DNA from: DATFMP01 sp035266845
GTDB taxonomy: Bacteria > SAR324 > JACQKK01
Reading direction: 5' to 3'
Assembly: GCA_035266845.1 (NCBI GenBank)
Contig: DATFMP010000077.1
Coordinates: forward strand, 1 to 64,000
DNA: 64,000 bases
A program made the position numbers and the translations under genes. The notes below the pieces were generated by a model, which worked only from the letters and a program-made list of their open reading frames with translations, searched no databases and was not told where the DNA came from. Position 1 is the first letter of the stretch. Each line of letters opens with the position of its first letter. Positions 25,700 through 34,125 of this stretch are shown here, one piece after another.

Positions 25700-26710
25700 T
25701 CAGTCGGCTCCCGCGGTATCGAGGCGCGCGCGCAGTTCGGTGGGGGTGCTTCGGAACCAGCGCTTGCAGGCCCGGTAGAAATTCGGGGTGTTGGAATAGC
25801 CCAACTGCTCGGCGATCTCGTCCATTGTCTTTTTTTCGATGGCCAGCAGTTCCAGACACACTTGCTTACGTACATCCTCCAGCAACTCGCGATACGTCGT
25901 CCCGTTGCGGCGTAGCGCGCGCCGCAATTCCGCCGCACTCAGGCCGAGCTGTGGGGCGACCGTCTTGATGCCGGTGTCCCCCACGCTGACGTATCCCCGC
26001 AACGCATTGCGCAACACGTCGGGCAAATCCTCGTCGGGCGGCAGGCCACGCGCCGTGCCTCCGACTGTCTCCAGCAGCGCCTTGCCCAGCCAGGGATCGT
26101 GCAGAGGCACGACCTGCTGGCGCAGGCCGCGCTTGTATCGCAACAGATCAGCCGGCGCATCGAACATTACGGGACAGCGAAAGACTCGGTAAAACTCACC
26201 CCCGTAGGCTGGCCGGGGCGCGCGGAAGGTCACCAACTGCGGCTCGATCCGTGGTTGGGTGATCCAACGCACCAGGGTGGCCAGGGTCGCCAACCGATAC
26301 TCCGCATCAAGGTGCGTGTCCGGCGCGGTGCGCCGATTCTCGTAGACCAGATCGATGCTGAGCGCAGTCACCTCGACCGTCCATTGCGACTCCGGATAGA
26401 GCAGATGCCAGTGCGCCACCATGCGCTCGACTGCCTTGCGGGGGTCGTGAGTGCTCAGCATCAGCGCATTGATTGTGTGCAGCCGCGCCAGAGGGCGTTC
26501 GCCCAACCGCAGCGCCACGGCGTCCGAAGATGAGCGCTCCATCAACGCCTGCCACAGATCGCTGATTTTGGCCTCGGGAACCCAGGACCGGTACAGCCGC
26601 CCCGCGCCGCCTTGCCAGCCCAAGTCGTTCAGCAGTGCCTGGCCATCCATACCCAGGGACACCCCGCCGAACAGCAGGTCCGCAAACAATCCGTACGCAG
26701 GAAGGTCCAT
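25700..26710 (-). CDS. AraC-family transcriptional regulator
   Basis: A 336-residue regulator. The C-terminal 100 residues form the double helix-turn-helix of AraC/XylS proteins: LGLSAAELRRALRRNGTTYRELLEDVR for the first and MDEIAEQLGYSNTPNFYRACKRWF for the second. The first 190 residues match the arabinose-binding-like N-terminal domain found in OruR/ArgR-type members (LLFGGVSLGMDGQALLNDLGW at the start). The ligand is unknown. Its promoter must lie in the AT-rich gap that also holds an FNR-like box. Likely targets are the adjacent oppBC genes or the divergent chemoreceptor. Confidence 0.88.
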   Translation of the reverse strand: MDLPAYGLFADLLFGGVSLGMDGQALLNDLGWQGGAGRLYRSWVPEAKISDLWQALMERSSSDAVALRLGERPLARLHTINALMLSTHDPRKAVERMVAHWHLLYPESQWTVEVTALSIDLVYENRRTAPDTHLDAEYRLATLATLVRWITQPRIEPQLVTFRAPRPAYGGEFYRVFRCPVMFDAPADLLRYKRGLRQQVVPLHDPWLGKALLETVGGTARGLPPDEDLPDVLRNALRGYVSVGDTGIKTVAPQLGLSAAELRRALRRNGTTYRELLEDVRKQVCLELLAIEKKTMDEIAEQLGYSNTPNFYRACKRWFRSTPTELRARLDTAGAD

Positions 26711-26827
26711 ATCGCCGAATAACGATTCCCATTCTTACTTACGCCAGTATAGCGACGACAATGACAAAAACCGCATACTATATGACAAGAAACCTGATTT
26801 GACGTGGTGCGTATACTGCAATAGGGG

Positions 26828-26841
26828 TTGATCTAAGTCAA
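26828..26841. promoter_or_regulatory. FNR/ANR/FixK-type operator
   Basis: TTGAT-CTAA-GTCAA matches the TTGAT-N4-ATCAA consensus of FNR-family regulators at nine of ten positions. It lies 118 bp upstream of the AraC-regulator start and about 70 bp upstream of the -35 of the chemoreceptor promoter. Oxygen- or nitric-oxide-dependent control of one or both genes is likely. Confidence 0.65.
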
Positions 26842-26910
26842 TCTGGAAATGGTCGCACTATTTAGAAGATAATAGCATAACAAAACCAGCAAATTGAATT
26901 ACCAGAATCC

Positions 26911-26940
26911 TTGACGTAAATGCTTTAAAATATTTGTAAT
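26911..26940 (+). promoter_or_regulatory. Sigma-70-type promoter of the chemoreceptor gene
   Basis: TTGACG (26911-26916) and TGTAAT (26935-26940) are 18 bp apart in an AT-rich context, 69 bp before the ATG at 27009. Five of six bases match consensus in each hexamer. Confidence 0.55.
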
Positions 26941-27008
26941 AACAATCGCTTAGCATAACTATGGCATCAACTCATGCTTCATATAAGCATCAACACCGGA
27001 GCCTAGCA

Positions 27009-28715
27009 ATGCTTGACCGATACAGCCTTACGACCCGAATTTATGTGCAAAATTTTGTCATTCTTCTAATCATGGGATCCTTGGTTGCATTCAGCCTATC
27101 TCGCATTAGCCGCATCGGGGGGGCGGTACAGGCGGTTTCCACAGAAGCGGTTCCCCTGGTGAGGGATCTGGAGAAAGCGACCTCGGCGCAACTGGAGCAA
27201 GCTGTGCGGGTGGAACGCATCTTCCGCCTGGGCGAGGTGCCGGTGGACCAGCAGACGGCACGCACGCAGCTTCAGCAGCAGGTGCAGCAGTTCAACGATC
27301 TCTCACAGCATTTCAAGGCGGCCCTGGCAAAGGCGGAGAACGTCCTGTCCGAGGAGGTAGCTGCAGCGCGCGCATCTGGCGACGGGAGCGAACTGGTGAC
27401 GGTGATGGACCACCTCAAGGAGATCAGCGCCCAGCATCAGCAATACGCGACCAAGGTGGACTCCATCCTGGATCTCATCAACAAGGGACAAGTGAGCCAG
27501 GCCGTTTCGCTGGCAGCCGATCTGGACAAGACACAGACGGTGCTGGCCACGGAGGCCGAAACGGCGCTGAAGACGGTCGATCACTTCACGCAGGCGGCTG
27601 CGAACACCGCCGATCGCGATGAGCAGCAAGCGTATACGTACCTGATCCTGGCCACCATGGGTGCACTGGTGATCGGGCTCGTGATCGCGTTCCTGCTGGT
27701 GCGGGCCATCGCCGGGCCGCTGCGCCGCGTGATCGATGGCCTGCGCGCCGGTGCCGAGCAGACATCGTCCGCCGCCGGCCAGGTGGCCGAGTCCAGCCAA
27801 TCGCTGGCCTCCGGTGCATCAGAGCAGGCCGCCAGTCTGGAGGAGACTTCGTCCTCGCTGGAGGAGATGTCCACCATGATCCGCCAGAGCGCAGACGGTG
27901 CGCGGGAGGCGGACCGCATGGGGGAAGAGGCCCGCTCGGCGGTGCAGCGGGGCCGCGACGCCATGGATCGCATGCGCCTTGCCATCGAGGAGATCAAGAC
28001 CTCCACGGATCTTACCGCCAAGATCAACAAGACCATCGACGAGATTGCCTTCCAGACGAACCTCCTGGCACTCAACGCGGCCGTGGAAGCGGCACGGGCC
28101 GGCGATGCCGGCCGGGGCTTCGCCGTCGTCGCAGAGGAAGTGCGCAATCTTGCTTTGCGCAGTTCCGAGGCAGCCAAGGAAACGAGCGCCATCATCGAGC
28201 AGTCGCAGGACAAGGCGGGACAAGGCGTGCAGGTCAGCGCCGAGGTCAGCCAGGCTCTGGACGACATCCAGAAGGCCATCGCCACAGTGAGCGAGCTGTC
28301 GAACCAAGTGGCCGTGGCCAGCGCGGAGCAATCCCAGGGAGTCGAACAGGTGAACCTGGCGCTGGGGCAAATGGACGCCGTGACGCAGAGCAGCGCGGCC
28401 AACGCCGAGGAGACCGCCGCCGCCAGCGAGGAGCTGGCTGCTCAGGCCGCACAGTTGCGTGCCTACGTACAGGATCTCGTGCGGGTCCTGCAGGGCACAC
28501 GCTTCCGCAACGATGACAGAGGTATCCGTGCGGGAGCTGCGGCTCATGCGGTCGCCGGCAATGGCCACAACGGCAAGTCCGGGGCCGGGCTGCGCAATGA
28601 GATTCACCATATGCTCGAAAGCCGACCCGGAAACGATGGCCATAAGGGCTTCCCGCGGATCAGCGAGTCGGAGGACAAGGAGGAATTCGACATCGATGGG
28701 CAACTGCTGGTGTAG
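27009..28715 (+). CDS. Methyl-accepting chemotaxis protein
   Basis: A 568-residue transmembrane chemoreceptor. The first membrane helix is VQNFVILLIMGSLVAFSL (residues about 13-30). A roughly 170-residue helical periplasmic domain (four-helix-bundle type) follows. The second helix is YLILATMGALVIGLVIAFLLV. A HAMP-like linker leads into a long methylated coiled coil. The conserved CheA/CheW tip is DEIAFQTNLLALNAAVEAARAG followed by GRGFAVVAEEVRNLA. The C-terminal tail is about 60 residues and lacks the NWETF pentapeptide. GGAG seven bases before ATG 27009 fixes the start. The FNR-like box upstream hints at energy or redox taxis, but the ligand is unknown. Confidence 0.92.
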   Translation: MLDRYSLTTRIYVQNFVILLIMGSLVAFSLSRISRIGGAVQAVSTEAVPLVRDLEKATSAQLEQAVRVERIFRLGEVPVDQQTARTQLQQQVQQFNDLSQHFKAALAKAENVLSEEVAAARASGDGSELVTVMDHLKEISAQHQQYATKVDSILDLINKGQVSQAVSLAADLDKTQTVLATEAETALKTVDHFTQAAANTADRDEQQAYTYLILATMGALVIGLVIAFLLVRAIAGPLRRVIDGLRAGAEQTSSAAGQVAESSQSLASGASEQAASLEETSSSLEEMSTMIRQSADGAREADRMGEEARSAVQRGRDAMDRMRLAIEEIKTSTDLTAKINKTIDEIAFQTNLLALNAAVEAARAGDAGRGFAVVAEEVRNLALRSSEAAKETSAIIEQSQDKAGQGVQVSAEVSQALDDIQKAIATVSELSNQVAVASAEQSQGVEQVNLALGQMDAVTQSSAANAEETAAASEELAAQAAQLRAYVQDLVRVLQGTRFRNDDRGIRAGAAAHAVAGNGHNGKSGAGLRNEIHHMLESRPGNDGHKGFPRISESEDKEEFDIDGQLLV

Positions 28716-28890
28716 GGCCTGTCGCACGACTGAGACGCGCACATTCGGCGTGGGGCTCCCCCTTCCAGGGAAGGCCCTGCGCCGACCGATCCAGCGCAAT
28801 CCTCAGGGCCTACCCTGCCGTCCCCGTTTCCTCATAGGGGTGCCATTCCGCAGCCCGTAGCTTATCTGCTGGAGAAGAGTAGCCATTCCC

Positions 28891-29853
28891 ATGACGCGAT
28901 CCGCCGCGACCACTCACGCCGTTCGGCCCCTTCCCTACGGGATCGGGCTGACCATCTGCTATGTCTGTCTCTCCGTCGTCGCCTTCTACGGACTCGAAAC
29001 GGCCCTTGACCACCTGATCGGCGGCCACATCGCCGCAATCCTCGACCGGGTCGAATGGAAAACCGCGCTGCCATTCCTGCTCGTCACGTCGCTGCTGTTC
29101 CTGCTGGTCTGCGTGACGCTGCTGCACAGCCTGATGGAGCGCACCCGCGCGCTGGAACAGGTGGAGACACAACGCCTCGCGGCAGAGCAGCGGGCCCTGT
29201 TGGGCGCGCTGAGTGCCTCGGTGATCCACGACTGCAACAACCTGCTCACCGTTGTGCAGGGCAACGCGTCGCTGCTGGAGCAATATGCACCCGCGCTGGG
29301 CGGCCAGGGTGCCGAATACCTGGCCAGGTTGGAGCAAGCCCTGCAGAGCCTTTCCGGCTTGACCCGTTTGTTCATGAAATACGCCGGCGCGCCGGAACAC
29401 ACACTGCTGTACGACCTGGGGGCCGTCGTAACCGAGTGCCTCAGTCTTCTTCGTCACCACCCAAGGGTGCACACCTGTGATGTGCGCATGGAAGTCGCGG
29501 AATCCGTTGCCATCCGTGGCAACCTGATGCTGATCTGGAGCGCATTGACCAATCTGGTGCTCAATGCCGCGGACGCCACGGAGCATCGCGGCCACATCTT
29601 GCTACACCTGCACGCGGACAGGAGTTGGGCCGTGCTCGAAGTGCACGACAACGGCCCCGGCGTGCCGACGCGAGAGCGGCAGCGCATCTTCGCGCCATTC
29701 CACACAACGCGAACAGACGGCAACGGACTGGGCCTCGTCTCCGTGACGCGCTGCATGCAGGCACACGGTGGGCGCGTGGAGGTTACAGATTCTCCAATGG
29801 GTGGCGCGTGCTTCCGCTTGCATTTCCTGGCGCTCGTGGAGCCGACACCCTGA
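28891..29853 (+). CDS. Membrane sensor histidine kinase (orphan)
   Basis: A 320-residue kinase. Two membrane helices (about 17-34 and 60-79) bracket a short periplasmic loop, so signals may be sensed in or near the membrane. The phosphoacceptor is H113 in SASVIHDCNNLLT. The ATPase domain shows the N-box NLVLNAADA, the G1 box VHDNGPGVP, the F-box FAPFHTTR and the G2 box GNGLGL. The HDxxN variant is typical of NtrB/HWE-like kinases working with NtrC-type regulators. No response regulator gene is adjacent; the chemoreceptor gene precedes it by 175 bp. The partner is unknown. Confidence 0.88.
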   Translation: MTRSAATTHAVRPLPYGIGLTICYVCLSVVAFYGLETALDHLIGGHIAAILDRVEWKTALPFLLVTSLLFLLVCVTLLHSLMERTRALEQVETQRLAAEQRALLGALSASVIHDCNNLLTVVQGNASLLEQYAPALGGQGAEYLARLEQALQSLSGLTRLFMKYAGAPEHTLLYDLGAVVTECLSLLRHHPRVHTCDVRMEVAESVAIRGNLMLIWSALTNLVLNAADATEHRGHILLHLHADRSWAVLEVHDNGPGVPTRERQRIFAPFHTTRTDGNGLGLVSVTRCMQAHGGRVEVTDSPMGGACFRLHFLALVEPTP

Positions 29854-30050
29854 CTGAAGCAGACGCCCGAGGCAGGTGCGGACCCGCCAATGGGACAGAT
29901 TGGAGACGCTCGGATCGCTTGCAGGTAGTCCAGCAACGAGGCTGGCAGCGTCGACCACATCGTTCCGTCGATGTTTTCTGAACTATTATATATCGATTAT
30001 TGCGGGTCGCTTATGGTTCAAATACGTGATCACAAGGCGTGGCGGCGCCG

Positions 30051-31064
30051 CTAGAGGCGCCCTTCTTCCACCGCATGGCAGGCGACCAAAGTGCCATCGC
30101 CATACGGGTGCAGTTGGGGCAACTCCCGCTTGCAGCGTTCGTTGGCGAATGGACAGCGCGGATGGAAGGTGCAGCCGGGCGGCGGATTGATCGGACTTGG
30201 CACCTCGCCGGCCACCGGAGTGCGCGGTTTTCCCGAAAGCTCCAGGTCCGGGACGCTGTCCAGCAGCATGCGCGTATAGGGATGTCGCGGTCGCCCAAAC
30301 ACCTGCTCGCGCATGCCCACCTCGCACAGCGCGCCCAGATACAGCACCCCCACCCGTGTGGAGACGTGGTAGACGACCGCCAGGTTGTGCGAGATGAACA
30401 GGTAGGTCAGCCCCAACTCACGCTGCAACTCCAGCATCAGGTTGAGGATCTGCGCCTGCACAGAGACGTCCAGTGCGCTGGTGGGCTCGTCGCACACCAG
30501 GAACTCCGGGTTGCTCGCCAGCGCCCGCGCGATGCAAATGCGCTGCCGCTGACCGCCAGAGAACTCGTGCGGGAACTTGTCCAGGTCCGAACGTGAGAGT
30601 CCGACCTGCTCCAGTAGTTGCCCGGCCAGGGCAAAGCGCTCCTCACGCCCCATGCGATGCCCGACCGGCTCGGACACCAGCCGATTGACACGCCAGCGCG
30701 GGTTTAGCGAGGCGTAGGGATCCTGGAAGATCATCTGCATGCGTCGCCGCAGCGGCAGCGCTTCAGCCCGGCCCAGCGTGTCCATGCGCTGGCCCTCGAA
30801 GAGCACGCGACCGTCCGTGGGCCGGTCCAGGCCCACGATCAGGCGCCCTACCGTGGACTTGCCCGATCCCGACTCGCCGACCAACGAGAAGGTCTCGCCA
30901 GGCTGGATGGCAAAGCTGACGTCGTTCACGGCGCGCACCAGCACGTGGCCCGTGCGGTAAACGGTGCGCCGCAGCCAGCCGCCTGAGACGTCGAAGAAGC
31001 GCCTGAGATTCTCCACCTGCACCAGCGGCTGCGCTGGTACCGGGTTGGCGTCGGGCGCTCTCAT
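30051..31064 (-). CDS. Oligopeptide/dipeptide ABC ATPase, OppF/DppF-like
   Basis: A 337-residue ATPase with Walker A GESGSGKST, Q-loop FQDPYASLNPR, signature FSGGQRQRICIARAL, Walker B FLVCDEPTSALD and H-loop ISHNL. The C-terminal oligopeptide extension ends with the cysteine cluster GCTFHPRCPFANERC, the [4Fe-4S]-type motif of OppD/OppF proteins. Its ATG overlaps the OppD stop by four bases. It is the last gene of the five-gene importer operon. Confidence 0.93.
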   Translation of the reverse strand: MRAPDANPVPAQPLVQVENLRRFFDVSGGWLRRTVYRTGHVLVRAVNDVSFAIQPGETFSLVGESGSGKSTVGRLIVGLDRPTDGRVLFEGQRMDTLGRAEALPLRRRMQMIFQDPYASLNPRWRVNRLVSEPVGHRMGREERFALAGQLLEQVGLSRSDLDKFPHEFSGGQRQRICIARALASNPEFLVCDEPTSALDVSVQAQILNLMLELQRELGLTYLFISHNLAVVYHVSTRVGVLYLGALCEVGMREQVFGRPRHPYTRMLLDSVPDLELSGKPRTPVAGEVPSPINPPPGCTFHPRCPFANERCKRELPQLHPYGDGTLVACHAVEEGRL

Positions 31065-32095
31065 GGGCGCACCCCCTCGGCCTCGTCTGAATACAGGTAG
31101 CACGCAGTCTCATGCCCCGGCGCCACAGACAGCAGTGCCGGTACCGCCTCGGTGCAGCGCGCGAAGCGCCGCTGACAGCGCGGATTGAACGCGCAACCGC
31201 TTGGGATGGCGTCCAGTCGAGGCATGCTGCCCTCTATCTGCGCGAGCTGCGTGGTTGTGCCGCCGATATGGGGAATCGCTGCCATCAGCCCGACTGTGTA
31301 AGGATGGCGCGGATTCTTCACCACCTCCCGCACCGGCCCGATTTCCACGATGCGCCCGGCATACATTACCGCGACGCGATCCGCCGTTTCGGCGATGACG
31401 CCCATGTCGTGCGTGACCAGGATCACCGCCGTGCCGCGCTCGCGGCACAGCCTCTTCAGAAGGTTAATGATCTGCGCCTGCACCGAGACGTCCAGCGCCG
31501 TGGTGGGCTCGTCGGCCAGCACCAGGCGCGGCTCGGTGCAGAGCGCCAGCGCAATCACGACCCGCTGGCGCATACCGCCCGAGAACTGGTGCGGGTAGTG
31601 CCGGAAGCGCTCGTGTGCGGCTGGGATACCCACCTCGGTGAGAATGCCGATGGCGCGCCGCTCCGCCTCACCCCGGCTGATGTCCAGATGCGTAAGCAGC
31701 GTTTCCACCAGCATGTCGCCGATGCGGTAGAGCGGATTGAGCGAGGTCAGGGGATCCTGGAAGATCGCGCCGATGTCGCGCCCGCGGATCTTGCGCAGCC
31801 CGGCCTGATCGAGTTGGGTCAAGTCCTGCCCCAGGAAGCGTACCTCGCCGCGCGCGATGCGCCCTGGCGGTTCCAGCAGACCGATGATGGCGTTGCCGGT
31901 CATGGACTTGCCGGCGCCCGATTCGCCCACGACGCCCAGGATCTCGCCCGGCATCACGTCGAAGTTGACGTCCTGGATCGCCGTGAGCGTGCGGCGCCGC
32001 GTGGGAAACTGCACCTCCAGGCCACGCACGGAAAGCAGTGGCGTGCGTGAATCGTCTGGGGCGGTGTGCGTATTGGGGGTAGGGGTGACCGTCAT
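31061..32095 (-). CDS. Oligopeptide/dipeptide ABC ATPase, OppD/DppD-like
   Basis: A 344-residue ATPase with Walker A GESGAGKSM, Q-loop FQDPLTSLNPLY, signature FSGGMRQRVVIALAL, Walker B LVLADEPTTALD and H-loop VTHDMGVI. The C-terminal cysteine cluster is GCAFNPRCQRRFARC. Walker A ends in KSM rather than KST, a change common in OppD proteins. It lies 7 bp after OppC and overlaps OppF by four bases. It pairs with OppF to drive the OppBC channel. Confidence 0.93.
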   Translation of the reverse strand: MTVTPTPNTHTAPDDSRTPLLSVRGLEVQFPTRRRTLTAIQDVNFDVMPGEILGVVGESGAGKSMTGNAIIGLLEPPGRIARGEVRFLGQDLTQLDQAGLRKIRGRDIGAIFQDPLTSLNPLYRIGDMLVETLLTHLDISRGEAERRAIGILTEVGIPAAHERFRHYPHQFSGGMRQRVVIALALCTEPRLVLADEPTTALDVSVQAQIINLLKRLCRERGTAVILVTHDMGVIAETADRVAVMYAGRIVEIGPVREVVKNPRHPYTVGLMAAIPHIGGTTTQLAQIEGSMPRLDAIPSGCAFNPRCQRRFARCTEAVPALLSVAPGHETACYLYSDEAEGVRP

Positions 32096-32102
32096 CCGCC
32101 CT

Positions 32103-33026
32103 CTAGCGCAGCTTCGGATTGAGGGCGTCGCGCAGCCAGTCGCCCAACAGGTTCACGGCCAGGATCAGAATCGCCAGGGCCGCTCCTGGAAAGACGACAA
32201 TCCACCACTCACCAGAGAACAGGAAGTCGTTGCCGATCCGGATCAACGTGCCCAGCGAGGGCGTCGTGGGCGGCATGCCGACGCCCAGGAATGACAGCGA
32301 GGCTTCCGTGAGGATGGAGATGGCCAACCCGATGGTCCCGATCACCAGCACCGGCCCCATTACGTTGGGCAGCACGTGCTGGCCCATGATCGCCGCGGGA
32401 CTGCGCCCGATGATGCGCGCGGCCTGCACGTACTCCTTGTTTCGCTCCACCATGGTGGAGCCTCGCACCGTGCGCGCAAAGGGCGGCCAACTCGATACGC
32501 CGATGGAGAAGATCAGCACGTAGATCGCGCTCTGGTCCTGGGTGACGTTGGGGAAGATACCGCGCACCACCCCATCGATGAGCATGGCCACGAGCAGGGC
32601 CGGAAAACTCAGCGTGACGTCCGCGACGCGCATGATGAAGTTGTCCAGCGCCCCACCTGCGTAACCGGAGAGCAGCCCCAGCGCCACCCCGATCACCATC
32701 GCCATCAGCATGGCCCCCACCCCCACCAGCAGCGAAATGCGCGAGCCGAAGAGGATGGTGGAGAAGATGTCGCGCCCCTGATCGTCAGTCCCCAGCACAT
32801 AGTGCACCATGCCCGCGTGGTACCAGACGGGTGGCGTGAAGGCGTCCATCAGGTTCAGGTCGCCTGGATTGAACGGGTTCTGCGGCGCAATCAGCGGGGC
32901 CAGCACGGCCGACACGATGAACATGATTGTCACCACCGCGGCCAGCATCGTCACCTTGGAAGAGGTGAAGCTGTACCAGATGTCGCTGTCAAAGACTTGG
33001 TGTGCGATTTCGCGGATGCGTTGCAT
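32103..33026 (-). CDS. Oligopeptide/dipeptide ABC permease, OppC/DppC-like
   Basis: A 307-residue permease. The cytoplasmic N-terminus leads to the first helix near residue 30. The VHYVLGTDDQGRDIFSTILFGSRISLLVG segment marks the OppC domain and the EAA loop is YVQAARIIGRSPAAIMGQHVLPN. It ends LLGDWLRDALNPKLR. It follows OppB by 16 bp. Confidence 0.92.
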   Translation of the reverse strand: MQRIREIAHQVFDSDIWYSFTSSKVTMLAAVVTIMFIVSAVLAPLIAPQNPFNPGDLNLMDAFTPPVWYHAGMVHYVLGTDDQGRDIFSTILFGSRISLLVGVGAMLMAMVIGVALGLLSGYAGGALDNFIMRVADVTLSFPALLVAMLIDGVVRGIFPNVTQDQSAIYVLIFSIGVSSWPPFARTVRGSTMVERNKEYVQAARIIGRSPAAIMGQHVLPNVMGPVLVIGTIGLAISILTEASLSFLGVGMPPTTPSLGTLIRIGNDFLFSGEWWIVVFPGAALAILILAVNLLGDWLRDALNPKLR

Positions 33027-33042
33027 GGCCCATCTGTCCGGC

Positions 33043-34026
33043 TTAGTGCCCGTGCGGGCTGGATTCGGCCCGCAGGCGCGGATCCACCACGAAATAGAGA
33101 ACGTCCACGATCAGGTTGATGACCACAAAGAAGAACGCGATCAGTACCAGATAGGTGGACATAATCGGAATGTCGGCAAACTGGACGGCTTGGACAAAGA
33201 GTAGTCCCATGCCCGGCCACTGGAACACGGTCTCGGTGATGATCGCAAAGGCGATGATGCCCCCCAGCTGCAGCCCCGTGATGGTGATCACGGGCACAAG
33301 CGTGTTCTTCAGGGCGTGACCGAAGTTGATGGCCCGCGGCGTGAGACCCCGCGCGCGTGCGAACTTGATGAAATCCGTGCGCATTACCTCCAGTATCTCC
33401 GAGCGCACCAGACGCATGGTCAGTGTGAGCTGGAACAGCCCCAGCGTGAACGCGGGCATGATGAGCGACTTGAGCCCGCTCGCCGTGAGCAGCCCGGTCG
33501 TCCAAACGCCCAGATGCACCACGTCACCTCGACCGAAAGTAGGCAACCAACCCAGCAACACCCCGAACACGAGGATCAGCAGGATACCGATAAAGAACGT
33601 GGGCAGAGATACCCCCACCAGCGATATGGTCAGGAACACCTTGCTGAGCCAGCTGTCGGGCCGCAGCCCGGTGTAGATACCCATCGGGATACCCGCCACC
33701 AGCGCAAACAGGGCGGCCAGCAAGCTCAGCTCCAGCGTGGCCGGAAGCCGTTCGATGATCAGTTCGCTGACGGGACGCCCGATGCGAAACGAGATGCCGA
33801 AGTTCCCCCGCACCGTGTTGCCCACGAATCGGGCGAACTGCACCACCACCGGGTCGTTGAGACCCAGTTCCTGGCGCATCTGCTCGCGCACCTGGATGGG
33901 TGTGTCCTGGCCCACCATCTGCGAGATCGGATCGCCCACGTACCGAAACATCGCAAAGGCGATCAGTCCCACGGTCAGCATCACGACGATGGACTGCACC
34001 AATCGCCGGATGATCATCACCAACAT
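33043..34026 (-). CDS. Oligopeptide/dipeptide ABC permease, OppB/DppB-like
   Basis: A 327-residue permease starting with IIRRLVQSIVVMLTVGLIAF. It contains the periplasmic GDPISQMVGQDTP segment and the EAA loop FIKFARARGLTPRAINFGHALKN. It ends VINLIVDVLYFVVDPRLR plus a short polar tail. It lies 99 bp after the binding-protein gene, with a strong hairpin between them. Confidence 0.92.
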   Translation of the reverse strand: MLVMIIRRLVQSIVVMLTVGLIAFAMFRYVGDPISQMVGQDTPIQVREQMRQELGLNDPVVVQFARFVGNTVRGNFGISFRIGRPVSELIIERLPATLELSLLAALFALVAGIPMGIYTGLRPDSWLSKVFLTISLVGVSLPTFFIGILLILVFGVLLGWLPTFGRGDVVHLGVWTTGLLTASGLKSLIMPAFTLGLFQLTLTMRLVRSEILEVMRTDFIKFARARGLTPRAINFGHALKNTLVPVITITGLQLGGIIAFAIITETVFQWPGMGLLFVQAVQFADIPIMSTYLVLIAFFFVVINLIVDVLYFVVDPRLRAESSPHGH

Positions 34027-34074
34027 GAGCGAAACGTCCTACCGAGGCCTGGATGAGAGGGGGGGCGCGAGGCA

Positions 34075-34106
34075 CCCCGGGCCGGCCACGTTGGACCGGC
34101 CCGGGG
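34075..34106 (-). terminator. GC hairpin between oppA-like and oppB-like genes
   Basis: CCCCGGGCCGG (34075-34085) pairs perfectly with CCGGCCCGGGG (34096-34106), an 11-bp stem with a 10-nt loop. It begins 19 bp after the binding-protein stop. It likely stabilises the oppA message or partly terminates, matching the arrangement in the Fbp-type operon. Confidence 0.65.
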
Positions 34107-34125
34107 CAGCCTGCAACGGGTCAGG

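Larger units (their letters stand above)
26711..27008. other. AT-rich divergent intergenic region
   Basis: This 298-bp stretch is markedly richer in A+T than the rest of the window. It separates the AraC regulator (minus) from the chemoreceptor (plus) and holds the FNR-type box and the promoter listed separately. No gene is evident. A start at ATG 26961 for the chemoreceptor lacks a ribosome-binding site. Confidence 0.6.
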
